From the NCBI GenBank assembly GCA_023129325.1, contig JAGMCI010000006.1, positions 1 through 62,750 on the forward strand: a stretch of 62,750 nt of DNA. The letters run 5' to 3'. Shown in pieces: positions 25,431-33,898 of this stretch (its first letter is position 1; every line of letters starts with the position of its first letter). Both the position numbers and the translations under genes were made by a program. The DNA is from Caldifarciminota bacterium. GTDB taxonomy: Bacteria > Hydrothermota > UBA3073 > JACQXS01 > JAGMCI01. Below the pieces are notes generated by a model. The model had not been told where the DNA came from and did no database searches. It worked only from the letters and a program-made list of their open reading frames with translations.

Positions 25431-26633
25431 ATGAAAAAAATTTGTATGATTGCTTATACATATTATCTCTCTGACCCAAGAGTCAGAAGAGAGGCAGAAG
25501 CACTCATAGAAAGAGGGGATGAAGTTACTTTCATCTGTTTACGAAAGGATAGAGAAAAAAGATTTGAAACAATCAATGGTGTAAATGTCTTCCGTTTACC
25601 ACAGAAAAGATATCGGGGAGGTGGAGTTTTATCTTACATTAGGGGATACATTTCGTTTTTTATCTCATCTTTTCTAAAACTTAATTCCCTGTATCTTTAT
25701 AAGAAATATGATGTAGTTCATATTAACAATATGCCTGATTTTCTTGTTTTTATCACCTTTATTCCCAAAATTTTTGGTGCTAAGGTAATCCTTGATATTC
25801 ACGATTTAATGCCAGAACTATATGCTGCTAAATTTAGAGTGAATATAAGCCATCCCTTTATTCGGTTGCTGTTTATTATGGAAAAAGTATCTTGCAGGTT
25901 CAGTGATTATGTCATAACTGTAAATAAGCTTTGTTGGAAAAGGTTAATTCTGAGAAGTGTAAAGCAAGAGAAATGCGGAATATTGATGAATCTTCCTGAT
26001 GAAAAGATTTTCAAGCCTATTCAGCCCAGAGCTGATGAGCCTCTGGCTCAAACAGCAACACAGCAGCACAGCAGCACATCCTTCAACCTCATATATCATG
26101 GAACATTAGTAAAAAGATACGGGCTTGATATTGCAATTAAAGCAGTTTCATTAGTTAAGGATAAAATTCCAAATATAAAATTTAATATTTACGGGGAAGG
26201 CGAGATATTAACCGAACTTCTCAATTTAGTGAAAAAATATGGATTAGAGAAACAAATATATTTTAGTAAAGAGTTCTTTCCTTTAGAACAAATGCCTAAC
26301 TTTATTGCCAAAGCAGACATTGGAATCAGTCCGAGAAGAAAAGATAAGATTACTGATGTTGCCTTATCTTCAAAATTATTAGAATATATTGCAATGGGAA
26401 TTCCAGTGGTTGTCTCAAGAACAGGATTGACCAATAGATATTTTAACGATTCAATGGCAGCATTTTTTGAACCTGGGAATGAAAAAGACCTTGCAGATAA
26501 AGTTCTGTATTTATATAATAACCCTAAAAAGAGAAAGGAACTTGCGGAAAGTGCTCTAAAATTCTTTAGAAAATATAACTGGCAGACTGAAAAGCAGAAG
26601 TATTATCGTATAATTGATAAGTTATTGGGTTAA
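25431..26633 (+). CDS. GT4-family glycosyltransferase
   Basis: 400 aa. The N terminus (YYLSDPRVRREAEALIERG) and the donor domain (LIYHGTLVKRYGLDIAI, then SSKLLEYIAMGIPVVVSRTG) are typical of GT4. Residues about 197-216 (rich in A, T, Q, S) come from a small palindrome plus a CAGCA tandem run at 26023-26078, placed just before the donor domain, a tolerant linker. Last glycosyltransferase of the first locus. Confidence 0.88.
   Translation: MKKICMIAYTYYLSDPRVRREAEALIERGDEVTFICLRKDREKRFETINGVNVFRLPQKRYRGGGVLSYIRGYISFFISSFLKLNSLYLYKKYDVVHINNMPDFLVFITFIPKIFGAKVILDIHDLMPELYAAKFRVNISHPFIRLLFIMEKVSCRFSDYVITVNKLCWKRLILRSVKQEKCGILMNLPDEKIFKPIQPRADEPLAQTATQQHSSTSFNLIYHGTLVKRYGLDIAIKAVSLVKDKIPNIKFNIYGEGEILTELLNLVKKYGLEKQIYFSKEFFPLEQMPNFIAKADIGISPRRKDKITDVALSSKLLEYIAMGIPVVVSRTGLTNRYFNDSMAAFFEPGNEKDLADKVLYLYNNPKKRKELAESALKFFRKYNWQTEKQKYYRIIDKLLG
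26023..26078 (+). repeat. Palindrome plus CAGCA tandem run inside a GT4 gene
   Basis: CAGAG (26027-26031) and CTCTG (26041-26045) form a short hairpin, followed by a run of CAGCA/CAGCACA units to 26078. The frame stays open and encodes a low-complexity linker between the two GT-B domains. Confidence 0.6.
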
Positions 26634-26663
26634 TAAAATGCATCAATCTATGGCTGTTTTTTC

Positions 26664-26692
26664 TTGACAGGCATGTCTTTTTATAATATAAT
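26664..26692 (+). promoter_or_regulatory. Consensus sigma70 promoter, leaderless spacing
   Basis: TTGACA (26664-26669), 17-base spacer, TATAAT (26687-26692). The ATG of the Gfo/Idh gene begins at 26700, 7 bases after the -10 box, so the expected first transcribed base is at or next to that ATG. No ribosome site is present. Both boxes are perfect consensus. Confidence 0.8.
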
Positions 26693-26699
26693 GACATAA

Positions 26700-27731
26700 A
26701 TGATTAAGTTAGGACTTATAGGTTGCGGGCATTGGGGTCCAAATCTTTTGCGGAATTTTGCAGGACTTAAAAATGTATATATAGAAAGTGTTTGTGATTT
26801 GAGAAATGAACGACTTGAATATGTTAAACAAAATTATCCTTATTTAAAAAGCACAACGGATTACAAAGAGTTAATTGAGTCCCCGAAAATCAATGCCATT
26901 GTTATTGCCACATCTGCAAGTACTCATTATAATTTAGCAAAAGAGGCATTAAAAGCAGGGAAACATGTTTTAATTGAGAAACCATTGGCTATGTATACAA
27001 ATGAAGCCATGGAGCTCGTTAAGGTTGCTAAACAGAAAGGAAAGGTATTAATGGTGGGGCATACATTCTTGTATAATGCAGCAGTGAGAGTTTTAAAAGA
27101 TTATATAAAGCGGGGGGAATTAGGGAATATTTATTATGTTTATTCCCAAAGGTTAAATCTTGGCATAGTGAGGAATGATATAAATGCAATGTGGAATCTT
27201 GCTCCTCATGATATCTCTATTCTCCTTTATCTTTTTGATTCTTTACCTATTTCAGTCTCAGCTAAAGGAGCATTCTATCTACAAAAAGATATAGAAGATA
27301 TTGTCTTTATGACTCTCACATTTTCTAAAAATATTATTGCTCATATTCATGTATCATGGCTTGACCCAAATAAGGTAAGGAAAATGACGGTTGTTGGGAA
27401 TAAGAAAATGATAGTTTATGATGATGTAAGTGAGAATGCCAAAATTCAGGTATATGATAAGGGGATTACTAAAAAGAGCATTAAAACTTTTCTGGGAGAA
27501 TATGACACTTTTGCAAAGTTTCAGTTAATCAAGAGAGCAGGGGATGTTCTTTTACCAAAGGTTGCTTTTGCAGAGCCTTTAAAAGTGGAATGCAGTCATT
27601 TTATAGAGTGTATTGAGTTAAATAAAAAACCATTAACTGATGGCGAAAATGGAGTTGAAGTGGTAAAAGTACTTGAGTCTGCTCAAGAATCTTTAAAAAG
27701 TAAGGGTAGGGAAATTCCTATTTTGAACTGA
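26700..27731 (+). CDS. Gfo/Idh/MocA-family oxidoreductase
   Basis: 343 aa. N-terminal Rossmann fold (GLIGCGHWGPNLLRNF) and the family's IEKPLA motif near residue 98 (EKP lysine). Members oxidise or reduce sugar or sugar-nucleotide carbons with NAD(P), for example UDP-GlcNAcA 3-dehydrogenases that feed DegT aminotransferases. Pairing with the DegT enzyme at 11684 is possible. It has its own consensus promoter and seems to be made from a leaderless mRNA. Confidence 0.88.
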   Translation: MIKLGLIGCGHWGPNLLRNFAGLKNVYIESVCDLRNERLEYVKQNYPYLKSTTDYKELIESPKINAIVIATSASTHYNLAKEALKAGKHVLIEKPLAMYTNEAMELVKVAKQKGKVLMVGHTFLYNAAVRVLKDYIKRGELGNIYYVYSQRLNLGIVRNDINAMWNLAPHDISILLYLFDSLPISVSAKGAFYLQKDIEDIVFMTLTFSKNIIAHIHVSWLDPNKVRKMTVVGNKKMIVYDDVSENAKIQVYDKGITKKSIKTFLGEYDTFAKFQLIKRAGDVLLPKVAFAEPLKVECSHFIECIELNKKPLTDGENGVEVVKVLESAQESLKSKGREIPILN

Positions 27732-27750
27732 TAATTTCACCGAGTTTTTT

Positions 27751-27800
27751 GCAATAACATCGTTATCCCGACCCGTTCCGTGTCGGGACGGGTTGCACTC
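27751..27800. repeat. Palindromic repeat between Gfo/Idh and Wzi-like genes
   Basis: ATAAC-ATC-GTTAT (27754-27766) is followed by an imperfect palindrome of CCCGACCCG and CGGGACGGG, ending GCACTCCAAAA. The same GCACTCCAAAA edge borders the double hairpin in the cyclophilin gene (34752-34793), so the two may be one family. It could end transcription but no T-run follows. Confidence 0.6.
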
Positions 27801-27856
27801 CAAAATTTTACATAAAATAATTTTACTATAAAAAACCTTTCTGTCAATAAAAATCC

Positions 27857-27885
27857 TTGCAATTTAAAAGAAGTTGTAGTATAAA
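27857..27885 (+). promoter_or_regulatory. Probable sigma70 promoter
   Basis: TTGCAA (27857-27862), 17-base spacer, TATAAA (27880-27885), about 20 bases upstream of the Wzi-like ATG at 27906. No ribosome site is visible in the short leader. Confidence 0.45.
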
Positions 27886-27905
27886 AAAACTGAAGTTGTT
27901 TAGCT

Positions 27906-29357
27906 ATGAGATTTAAACATAAAGAGTTAATTGTTATTCCTTTTGTATTATTTGCTCTTAATGTTTGTGCTACTAATGTATTTATAGATGACCCTTTAAT
28001 TGAAACCGTTGAAGAACTCAGAGTCAGGGGAGTGCCCCTTGTTAAGTATCCAAATGTAAAGCCATACTTGCTAAAAGATTTTTTAGAACAGCAAGGAATA
28101 AATAAATGGTTAATTTCAAGACTTGTTCCTAAAACTATTTTAAAATTGGATAGTAAATGTGATAGCATAAAAGTTACACGCCTTTCTATATCTGCTGATT
28201 ATGAAAATGGTTGGGTAAACATAATTTTAGAACCAATTGCTAAATTTGGTGACGATAATATATGGCCCACAAGGAAGTTTAAAGGAATTGTGTCTACAGA
28301 TTATGAGAGAGCAAGTATAAGGTTTTCACCTCAAAACTTTTCCTTAATTCTTGGGAGAGAAAGATTTGCTTTTGGACCGTCTCCGAGATATAATCTTTTG
28401 CTTTCAGGATATTCTCCTCCTATAGATGGACTTTTTTGGTCTTATGAGGCACCAAAATTTAAATTAAGTTTTCTTTTCTCAAGACTTGAAGATATATGGA
28501 CAGATACATTAGAGTTTGAAGGTGATTCTGTACGTCAGCTTGAGCCAATGAATTCAAGACGTTTTCTTTCAATACGCAGGATAGATTTTTTGCCAAAAGA
28601 TTGGATAAATATAGGATTAACAGAAGCCGTGATATACGGAGGTCCTGAGAGATTTCCAGACTTCTATTATTTAAATCCACTTACTTTGAATTATCCTTAT
28701 CAGTTTACACGAGGTGGGTTTGATGATAATATACTCTGGGATGTAGATGGAAGGATAGATTTCAAAAATTTTGGTATTTATGGAGAATTTATTATAGATG
28801 ATTTTCAATATGGCTCAACTCGTCAAAAAGACCCTAATCAAACTGGCTTTTTAATTGGGCTTGAACTTGCAGACCCATTAAAGTTTGCACATACATTTTT
28901 GTGGTTAGAATACACGAGAATAACAAGATGGGTTTATACTTACTTTATTCCATCTGAGAGATATGAATACTTGGGTTATCCGATTGGACATCCTTTGGGT
29001 CCTGATTTTGATAATATTTTTATGAAATTTACATATCATTTTAAACCACAAATTGATTTTTATGGGACATTCTCATATACAAGACATGGAGCAGGAAAAG
29101 TAGAAACTCTGTGGCCCATTCCCGAACATCCAAGAGAGTCTCCGCCACCTTATTTTCCGGATAATAATTTTCTCTCTGAACCAGTCCATACCTATTTGGA
29201 TGTAAATTTTGGGTTCAATATTTTTAAAACTTTTTATAAACAAGCTATGTCCTTACAGTTCTTTCCAAAGGTTGGTTTTTGTAAGTCATCTGAAGGAAAA
29301 TATTTGCCAGTATTTAAATTCACAATTAAACTTTGTTCGTCAACTGACGGATTGTAA
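27906..29357 (+). CDS. Wzi-like outer-membrane beta-barrel (capsule assembly)
   Basis: 483 aa. Signal peptide at about residues 1-21, then DDPLIETVEELRVRGV and, in the barrel part, LGRERFAFGPSPRYNLLLSG, both typical of the Caps_assemb_Wzi family. Alternating aromatic strands to the end fit a barrel of about 18 strands. It should bind or anchor the surface glycan made by the upstream locus. The last few residues before the stop come from a CGTCAACTGACGGATTG repeat, so the normal final aromatic residue of the barrel may be missing. It overlaps the convergent methyltransferase by 32 bases. Confidence 0.8.
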   Translation: MRFKHKELIVIPFVLFALNVCATNVFIDDPLIETVEELRVRGVPLVKYPNVKPYLLKDFLEQQGINKWLISRLVPKTILKLDSKCDSIKVTRLSISADYENGWVNIILEPIAKFGDDNIWPTRKFKGIVSTDYERASIRFSPQNFSLILGRERFAFGPSPRYNLLLSGYSPPIDGLFWSYEAPKFKLSFLFSRLEDIWTDTLEFEGDSVRQLEPMNSRRFLSIRRIDFLPKDWINIGLTEAVIYGGPERFPDFYYLNPLTLNYPYQFTRGGFDDNILWDVDGRIDFKNFGIYGEFIIDDFQYGSTRQKDPNQTGFLIGLELADPLKFAHTFLWLEYTRITRWVYTYFIPSERYEYLGYPIGHPLGPDFDNIFMKFTYHFKPQIDFYGTFSYTRHGAGKVETLWPIPEHPRESPPPYFPDNNFLSEPVHTYLDVNFGFNIFKTFYKQAMSLQFFPKVGFCKSSEGKYLPVFKFTIKLCSSTDGL

Positions 29358-29994
29358 TTATATAGCTACCCTCTACTTCACTAATAAGTTTCCAAGTTAA
29401 AAAAAATTCTTTAGAAGAAAGTAAATTATAGAAATCAGATGGTGGATAAATCCATATTTTAGTTCCTTGCCCGACGAACGGCAGGCGGGCAAGGAATTTA
29501 GTTGTATAAAATTGATGGAACATACTAAAGGGTGCTTTACCACAGGTTACTATTACACATATTCCATCTGGATTAAGGAGATTTTTAATCTTTTCTATTG
29601 CCTTCTTTAGAGGAAAGAAACAAAAACTATAAAAAATGAGTATTAAATCGTGCCTGCCTATCGGCGAGGCAGGTTTTCCTTCATAATCAAGGAAATCTAT
29701 TAATTTAAATTTAGCAAGTTCTCCATACTGGCATTTAGCGAAATTTATCATTGAGAGTGAATTATCAATGCCTAATATTTCTGATGAAGGGTAGATTTTT
29801 TTTAGCATAGGGGTTAAGATTCCAGCCCCACAGCCCACATCTAATATTTTTAAAGAAACTGTGTTGCCATTGCGTCGTTGTGCGATTGCTTCAAGGGTTC
29901 GTTCAAGAACTTTTAAACTTTTTTTTCTCCAGATTAAAGCCGGCGGGAATTTGAATGATAATTCGTATATTTTGGGGAAGTTATAGGTTATCAA
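29326..29994 (-). CDS. Class I SAM-dependent methyltransferase
   Basis: 222 aa from TTG 29994; an in-frame stop lies just upstream, so this is the longest possible start. Motif I ILDVGCGAGILTPML and LGIDNSLSMINFA are clear. Residues 107-114 (within GKPASPIGRH) and 166-177 (ARLPFVGQG) are encoded by palindromes at 29653-29673 and 29463-29496. Probably UbiE-like in fold; substrate unknown. The 3' end runs 32 bases into the Wzi-like gene on the other strand. Confidence 0.8.
   Translation of the reverse strand: MITYNFPKIYELSFKFPPALIWRKKSLKVLERTLEAIAQRRNGNTVSLKILDVGCGAGILTPMLKKIYPSSEILGIDNSLSMINFAKCQYGELAKFKLIDFLDYEGKPASPIGRHDLILIFYSFCFFPLKKAIEKIKNLLNPDGICVIVTCGKAPFSMFHQFYTTKFLARLPFVGQGTKIWIYPPSDFYNLLSSKEFFLTWKLISEVEGSYIITIRQLTNKV
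29463..29496. repeat. Palindrome inside the methyltransferase gene
   Basis: Perfect 11-bp arms TTCCTTGCCCG (29463-29473) and CGGGCAAGGAA (29486-29496) around a 12-base loop. The frame is kept. Confidence 0.8.
29653..29673. repeat. CCTGCC...GGCAGG palindrome inside the methyltransferase gene
   Basis: Arms CCTGCC (29653-29658) and GGCAGG (29668-29673) with loop TATCGGCGA. It is nearly the same as 46534-46554 in the FemAB-like gene (loop with GACGGCG). Confidence 0.8.
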
Positions 29995-30010
29995 TCTTTA
30001 TAATAATGCG

Positions 30011-31165
30011 TTAACTGACGGATTGGATTATTGTTTTTACTATTCTTTCTGCAGTGTGTCCATCCCATAGGGGAGGAATTTTACCTTTTTTTCCTGCCCG
30101 ACGGATGGCCCGCTTCGCCGGAGCTTCAGCGAGGCGAGCAGATGGGCTTTTTCCATCAATAATTTTAAAAGCTTCCTTAACAATCTTAGATTTGTTATTT
30201 CCTACAAGTGAGTTTGTTCCAATTTCTAAAGTTATAGGCCTTTCTGTATTTTTTCTTAATGTTAAACAAGGGATGTTTAAAACTGTAGTTTCTCCTTGAA
30301 TGCTTCCTGAATCTGTCAAAACAAAATTTGCATTTTTTTCAAGACACAAAAAATCAAGATAGCCAAGTGATTGTGTGAGAATAAGATTTTTAATCCGCCT
30401 AAGGCGGAGAGAGAGATTAAATTTAGCTACATTTTTTTTAGTTCTTGGATGTATTGGAAACACAATTTTCATACTTTTTGTTATTTCTTCAATTGCGGAA
30501 ATTATTTGAGAAAGTATTTTCTTGGTGTCAACATTTGAAGGTCTGTGAAGTGTTAAGATAGCATATTCTTTTGACCTCAAACCGAGTTTTTTAAGTATAT
30601 TTGATTTTCTTGCAGTTTCAAGGCTCTTAAAAAGTGAATCTATCATAATATCTCCCACAAAGTAGATTTTAGAATTTGGAATTCCTTCGTGTAATAAATT
30701 TTTATTTCCAGATTCTTCTGTGGTGAATAAATAATCTGACAACATATCTGTTACGAGCCTGTTTATTTCTTCTGGCATTGAGCGGTCAAAACTTCTGAGT
30801 CCTGCCTCAACATGAACAATTGGAATCATAAGTTTACTGCCCACAACCGCACACGCAAGAGTAGAATTTACATCACCAACAACTATAATGAGGTCTGGTT
30901 TTTCTTTTAAGACGACTTTTTCAAATTCAATCATTATTCTTCCAGTTTGATCTCCGTGTGTCCCAGAGCCGACACCAAGATATAAATCAGGTTCCGGAAG
31001 CACAAGGTCATAAAAAAAAGTCCCTGATAACTCATAATCGTAATGTTGTCCTGTATGAACAAGTATTGGATTAAATTTAGAGGGATATTTTTTTAGCTCT
31101 TCAAGTAAAGGAGCAAGTTTCATAAAATTAGGTCTTGCCCCGCCAATGAGAAAGATTTTTTTCAC
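30011..31165 (-). CDS. wecB: UDP-N-acetylglucosamine 2-epimerase (non-hydrolysing)
   Basis: 384 aa from GTG 31165, overlapping the previous stop as GTGA. The family start (GGARPNFMKLAPLL) is present, with VVGDVNSTLA near residue 95 and LTDSGSIQGE near 286. It makes UDP-ManNAc from UDP-GlcNAc and so links GlmS/GlmM to the glycan loci. Residues about 340-357, between IIDGK and GKKGKIPPLWDG, are an extra block encoded by the palindromic element at 30108-30147; enzymes of this family normally join these segments directly. A smaller palindrome lies at 30394-30408. Confidence 0.92.
   Translation of the reverse strand: MKKIFLIGGARPNFMKLAPLLEELKKYPSKFNPILVHTGQHYDYELSGTFFYDLVLPEPDLYLGVGSGTHGDQTGRIMIEFEKVVLKEKPDLIIVVGDVNSTLACAVVGSKLMIPIVHVEAGLRSFDRSMPEEINRLVTDMLSDYLFTTEESGNKNLLHEGIPNSKIYFVGDIMIDSLFKSLETARKSNILKKLGLRSKEYAILTLHRPSNVDTKKILSQIISAIEEITKSMKIVFPIHPRTKKNVAKFNLSLRLRRIKNLILTQSLGYLDFLCLEKNANFVLTDSGSIQGETTVLNIPCLTLRKNTERPITLEIGTNSLVGNNKSKIVKEAFKIIDGKSPSARLAEAPAKRAIRRAGKKGKIPPLWDGHTAERIVKTIIQSVS
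30108..30147. repeat. Palindromic element inserted in wecB
   Basis: Outer arms GCCC/GGGC with inner GCTTCGCC...GGCGAGC and GGAGCTTCAGCGAGGCGAGC. Over about 32 bases it differs from 19238-19269 in the deacetylase gene by one base. In WecB it is read on the - strand and gives a K/R/A-rich peptide; in the deacetylase it is read on the + strand and gives a different one. Confidence 0.9.
30394..30408. repeat. TCCGCCT-A-AGGCGGA palindrome in wecB
   Basis: 7-bp perfect arms around one base. The same palindrome occurs in the first intergenic region (155-181, extended arms) and beside the IS110 element (51705-51719). In WecB it encodes the LRLRR stretch of residues 253-258. Confidence 0.75.
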
Positions 31166-33885
31166 TTTAACACTATAATTTTTACAAGTTGATTTTCTTT
31201 TAGCTGTTGAGTGACGGACTGGAGTCTCAGAAAATAAACTCCATTTGCTACTGGTTTTCCACTTTCATCCTGAGCATCCCAGGATGATTCATATTCACCC
31301 GGAGAAAGTTGTTCATCAAGTAGATTTTTTATTAAATTTCCTGCCAGATTATAAATTGAAAGGTTCACTCTACAAGTAGTTTCCTGCCCGACTTCTGGCA
31401 GGTGGGTTAAAATTTTAAATTTTATAATTGTCTGGTCATAAAAAGGATTTGGAGTATTTTGATAAAGAATAAGGTTAGATTTTCTGGGTTCTTTAAATTG
31501 TTCTTTGAACTTACTATATATCCCAAAGAAATGCATTACAGAATCAAGCAATAATGTTCGGGTATTAAATGAGTCCTGAATTTCAGAAAGTTTGAATTTA
31601 GTGCTCCAAATTTTATATCCATTTTCATAAGAAAAGCCAACTATATTAGTAGAATCTTTTCCGCCAGAGGTGGATATGCCTCCGGCATAAAATGTAGGCA
31701 CAGAATTATTTGGCATAAACCATTCTTGAGAAATTATTTTAGAACAATTAAATGAAAGTCCTTTTCCTGATATTTGTCCTGATACAGCTTTAGTTTCTTT
31801 TTTTCCTTTTAATAATTTATTTAACCAAATATTAGAACCTTCTATGTAAAGATTTCCTCCTTCTTGAAGAAAGTTAAAAATAGAATCTGCTTCATCTTTT
31901 ACCTCTGAAGAAATAAAAAGGGATTTAAAATTTTTAAGCCATGGATAAACTGAAGATAATTTATTAATATATGTTCCTTTATATCCAAGTTTTTTGAGTT
32001 TATTGCTAATTGTTGTATTTTGCTCCCATGCAATAAAATCTCCAGCTGCTATGTAACCAATAGTGGAAAGTGTATCATTGTCAAGATTTTCATCTTGAGG
32101 CGAGAAAAGTTGAAATTTAAATTTATAACCTATGCCAGTCCCTTTAGGTTTCCATTTTGGAAATTTGATGTGCTTTTTACATAAAGGTTTTAAAGTATCT
32201 ATTGCAATACATTTATTATATATGGTTGTTTCGGTTGAATCTATTTCACAATATACCTTAAAGTTTAATGCTTCATTTCTGCCAAAGTTATATATTTCAC
32301 AACTTGGTGAAAATTCTGTATCTGGCGGAATCCATTTTACCCGCCTGCCATCTGTCGGGCAGGCTGGAGTTCCTACTATTCCAAGGTCAACTAATGGTAC
32401 GCCCTTTAAACTAAGAGTCGGGTCACCAAATATTTTAAATGCTTTTGTATTCTGGGTATCCTGTGGGAAATAAGTTTCATACCAAAATTTAGTTTGACAG
32501 AAAGCATCACCTACTATTTTCTTTTTTATTAAATATTTTAAAAATGTATAATTGAAACTTTGACTTCCTCCACAAGATGAGTCTTCCCATCCAACGACAT
32601 ATTGCGAAAAAGAGTCAGGTGCTACTACACAAACTGCTCCTTGTTTTAAGAACTTAGCTCCTGGAAATGGAGAAAACACAAAACAAGGAGAAATATTCCG
32701 AAGAACATAATTACTTAGTTCAATCTCTTCTGGCTCTGGAACAGAATCGCCATCGTCTCTTAGCCAGTGCTTTCCAGAGGACAAGAAGTTAATTATTGGA
32801 TATTCTCCAAAAATTTCCTCATTCTCAAATTCTTCATAATCCCATTGAGGTGCTGTAATAGATTCAAGTTTTTCCATAAGAGAACTTTTGTCTTCCATTT
32901 TTAGGCCCGATGAATCCTCATTTTCGTGATTACTAATCCCCTTAACAAAGAGTATTCTTCTTCTTGATTTATTTATTTCAAATTCTATGGTGCGGTCTAA
33001 TATAGTTTTTACAAGTTCAGAATCAACATAAGGTATTCTCCCGATAATAACACCAGTTTGCTCCCATACGGGTTTGACAGGCGGAAAAAGTTCACCTATA
33101 ATAAGGATGTATTTTGGAAGACATTGATTGAGAGACCTGTTTGTCTCCATCTCTTGCTCAATTTTAGAAGGAAGTATAATTTTAACTTTATATCCAATGC
33201 TTTCTTTCCACTTGGCAAAATCTTTAACGACATTTATAAGTTCTGGGGGAGAGATTATTAAATAATTATACGGACTAAGGGCTTTTTCTTGGTACCAGTT
33301 TTTTGTTTGATTAAAATTAATTACATCTTGTTTTATAACTTCATCCATTATAGTATCCAATGGAACGGTAATTTTAGGTTGAGTATAGTTAATATTTATT
33401 GTTATTGACGGAGAGTAATAGAGATTACCGGTTACAGGATTATAAGCAAATGGGAAGATTATTATTTTTGCAAGCTTATATTCTCGGAATTGATAAATTC
33501 CAATCTCTTTGCCTGCAATTTCTGGATAAAGTTGATTTAGATTATAGGCAAGGCTCTCAGCCTTGCTGTATTTTATAACTTCTTCTTTCAAAGAATAATT
33601 CCCTTCCTTCAATACACAAGGAGCAGGATTTATCCGTGCCTCCCTGCCTATCTGTGTCCATCCACGGCTACTTACTTCACAACTTATAATTTCACTACCA
33701 GGTGGGATTGCAATCCATACAATTTTACATGGCAACCAAGGCGCACCCTGTATAAAAGTAGAGCCAAATCCTTCAACTTCAATGCGATTATTTTTTATTT
33801 GATGATAAGGAGTGGTAATTTCAAAAGTTTCGCCTCTTGTAACTATAGCAAGAAAAATAGAAATAAAAAAGAAAAATCTTCGCAT
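31162..33885 (-). CDS. Gingipain-like (C25) secreted protein, probably inactive, with FlgD/T9SS-type C terminus
   Basis: 907 aa. Signal peptide at about residues 1-18, a C25-type propeptide-like region to about 200, and a C25-like domain (NYLIISPPELINVVKDFAKW, then KYILIIGELFPPV). The expected catalytic SHG is replaced by LSSGKHW, and the expected Ser/Ala-Cys strand reads FVFSPFPG, so the His/Cys dyad seems lost. CARDB-like and a PEGA/Rossmann-like region follow, and the last 85 residues are a FlgD-like sorting domain (YQNTPNPFYD ... GVYFLRLQS). Three palindromes encode extra residues at about 106-112, 507-514 and 826-834. Surface or secreted; role unknown. Confidence 0.75.
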   Translation of the reverse strand: MRRFFFFISIFLAIVTRGETFEITTPYHQIKNNRIEVEGFGSTFIQGAPWLPCKIVWIAIPPGSEIISCEVSSRGWTQIGREARINPAPCVLKEGNYSLKEEVIKYSKAESLAYNLNQLYPEIAGKEIGIYQFREYKLAKIIIFPFAYNPVTGNLYYSPSITININYTQPKITVPLDTIMDEVIKQDVINFNQTKNWYQEKALSPYNYLIISPPELINVVKDFAKWKESIGYKVKIILPSKIEQEMETNRSLNQCLPKYILIIGELFPPVKPVWEQTGVIIGRIPYVDSELVKTILDRTIEFEINKSRRRILFVKGISNHENEDSSGLKMEDKSSLMEKLESITAPQWDYEEFENEEIFGEYPIINFLSSGKHWLRDDGDSVPEPEEIELSNYVLRNISPCFVFSPFPGAKFLKQGAVCVVAPDSFSQYVVGWEDSSCGGSQSFNYTFLKYLIKKKIVGDAFCQTKFWYETYFPQDTQNTKAFKIFGDPTLSLKGVPLVDLGIVGTPACPTDGRRVKWIPPDTEFSPSCEIYNFGRNEALNFKVYCEIDSTETTIYNKCIAIDTLKPLCKKHIKFPKWKPKGTGIGYKFKFQLFSPQDENLDNDTLSTIGYIAAGDFIAWEQNTTISNKLKKLGYKGTYINKLSSVYPWLKNFKSLFISSEVKDEADSIFNFLQEGGNLYIEGSNIWLNKLLKGKKETKAVSGQISGKGLSFNCSKIISQEWFMPNNSVPTFYAGGISTSGGKDSTNIVGFSYENGYKIWSTKFKLSEIQDSFNTRTLLLDSVMHFFGIYSKFKEQFKEPRKSNLILYQNTPNPFYDQTIIKFKILTHLPEVGQETTCRVNLSIYNLAGNLIKNLLDEQLSPGEYESSWDAQDESGKPVANGVYFLRLQSVTQQLKENQLVKIIVLK
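31384..31407. repeat. CCTGCC-type palindrome in the C25-like gene
   Basis: CCTGCCCG and a GGCAGG-type right arm, imperfect. It encodes LPEVGQE, splitting the first two strands of the C-terminal sorting domain compared with the paralogue at 53135. Confidence 0.7.
32343..32364. repeat. GCCTGCC...GGCAGGC palindrome in the C25-like gene
   Basis: Perfect 7-bp arms at 32343-32349 and 32358-32364. It encodes ACPTDGR at residues about 507-514. Confidence 0.8.
33548..33566. repeat. GCAAGGCT-CTC-AGCCTTGC palindrome in the C25-like gene
   Basis: Perfect 8-bp arms around CTC. Similar in design to 134-152 (loop CTCTCA) and 6203-6221 (loop TCC). It encodes SKAESLA at residues about 106-112. Confidence 0.75.
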
Positions 33886-33898
33886 AGTATTAATAATT

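Noticed and set aside
31162-33885. The gingipain-like protein as an active Cys protease
   Set aside because: The SHG and Cys positions are replaced; only the fold and flanking segments are kept.
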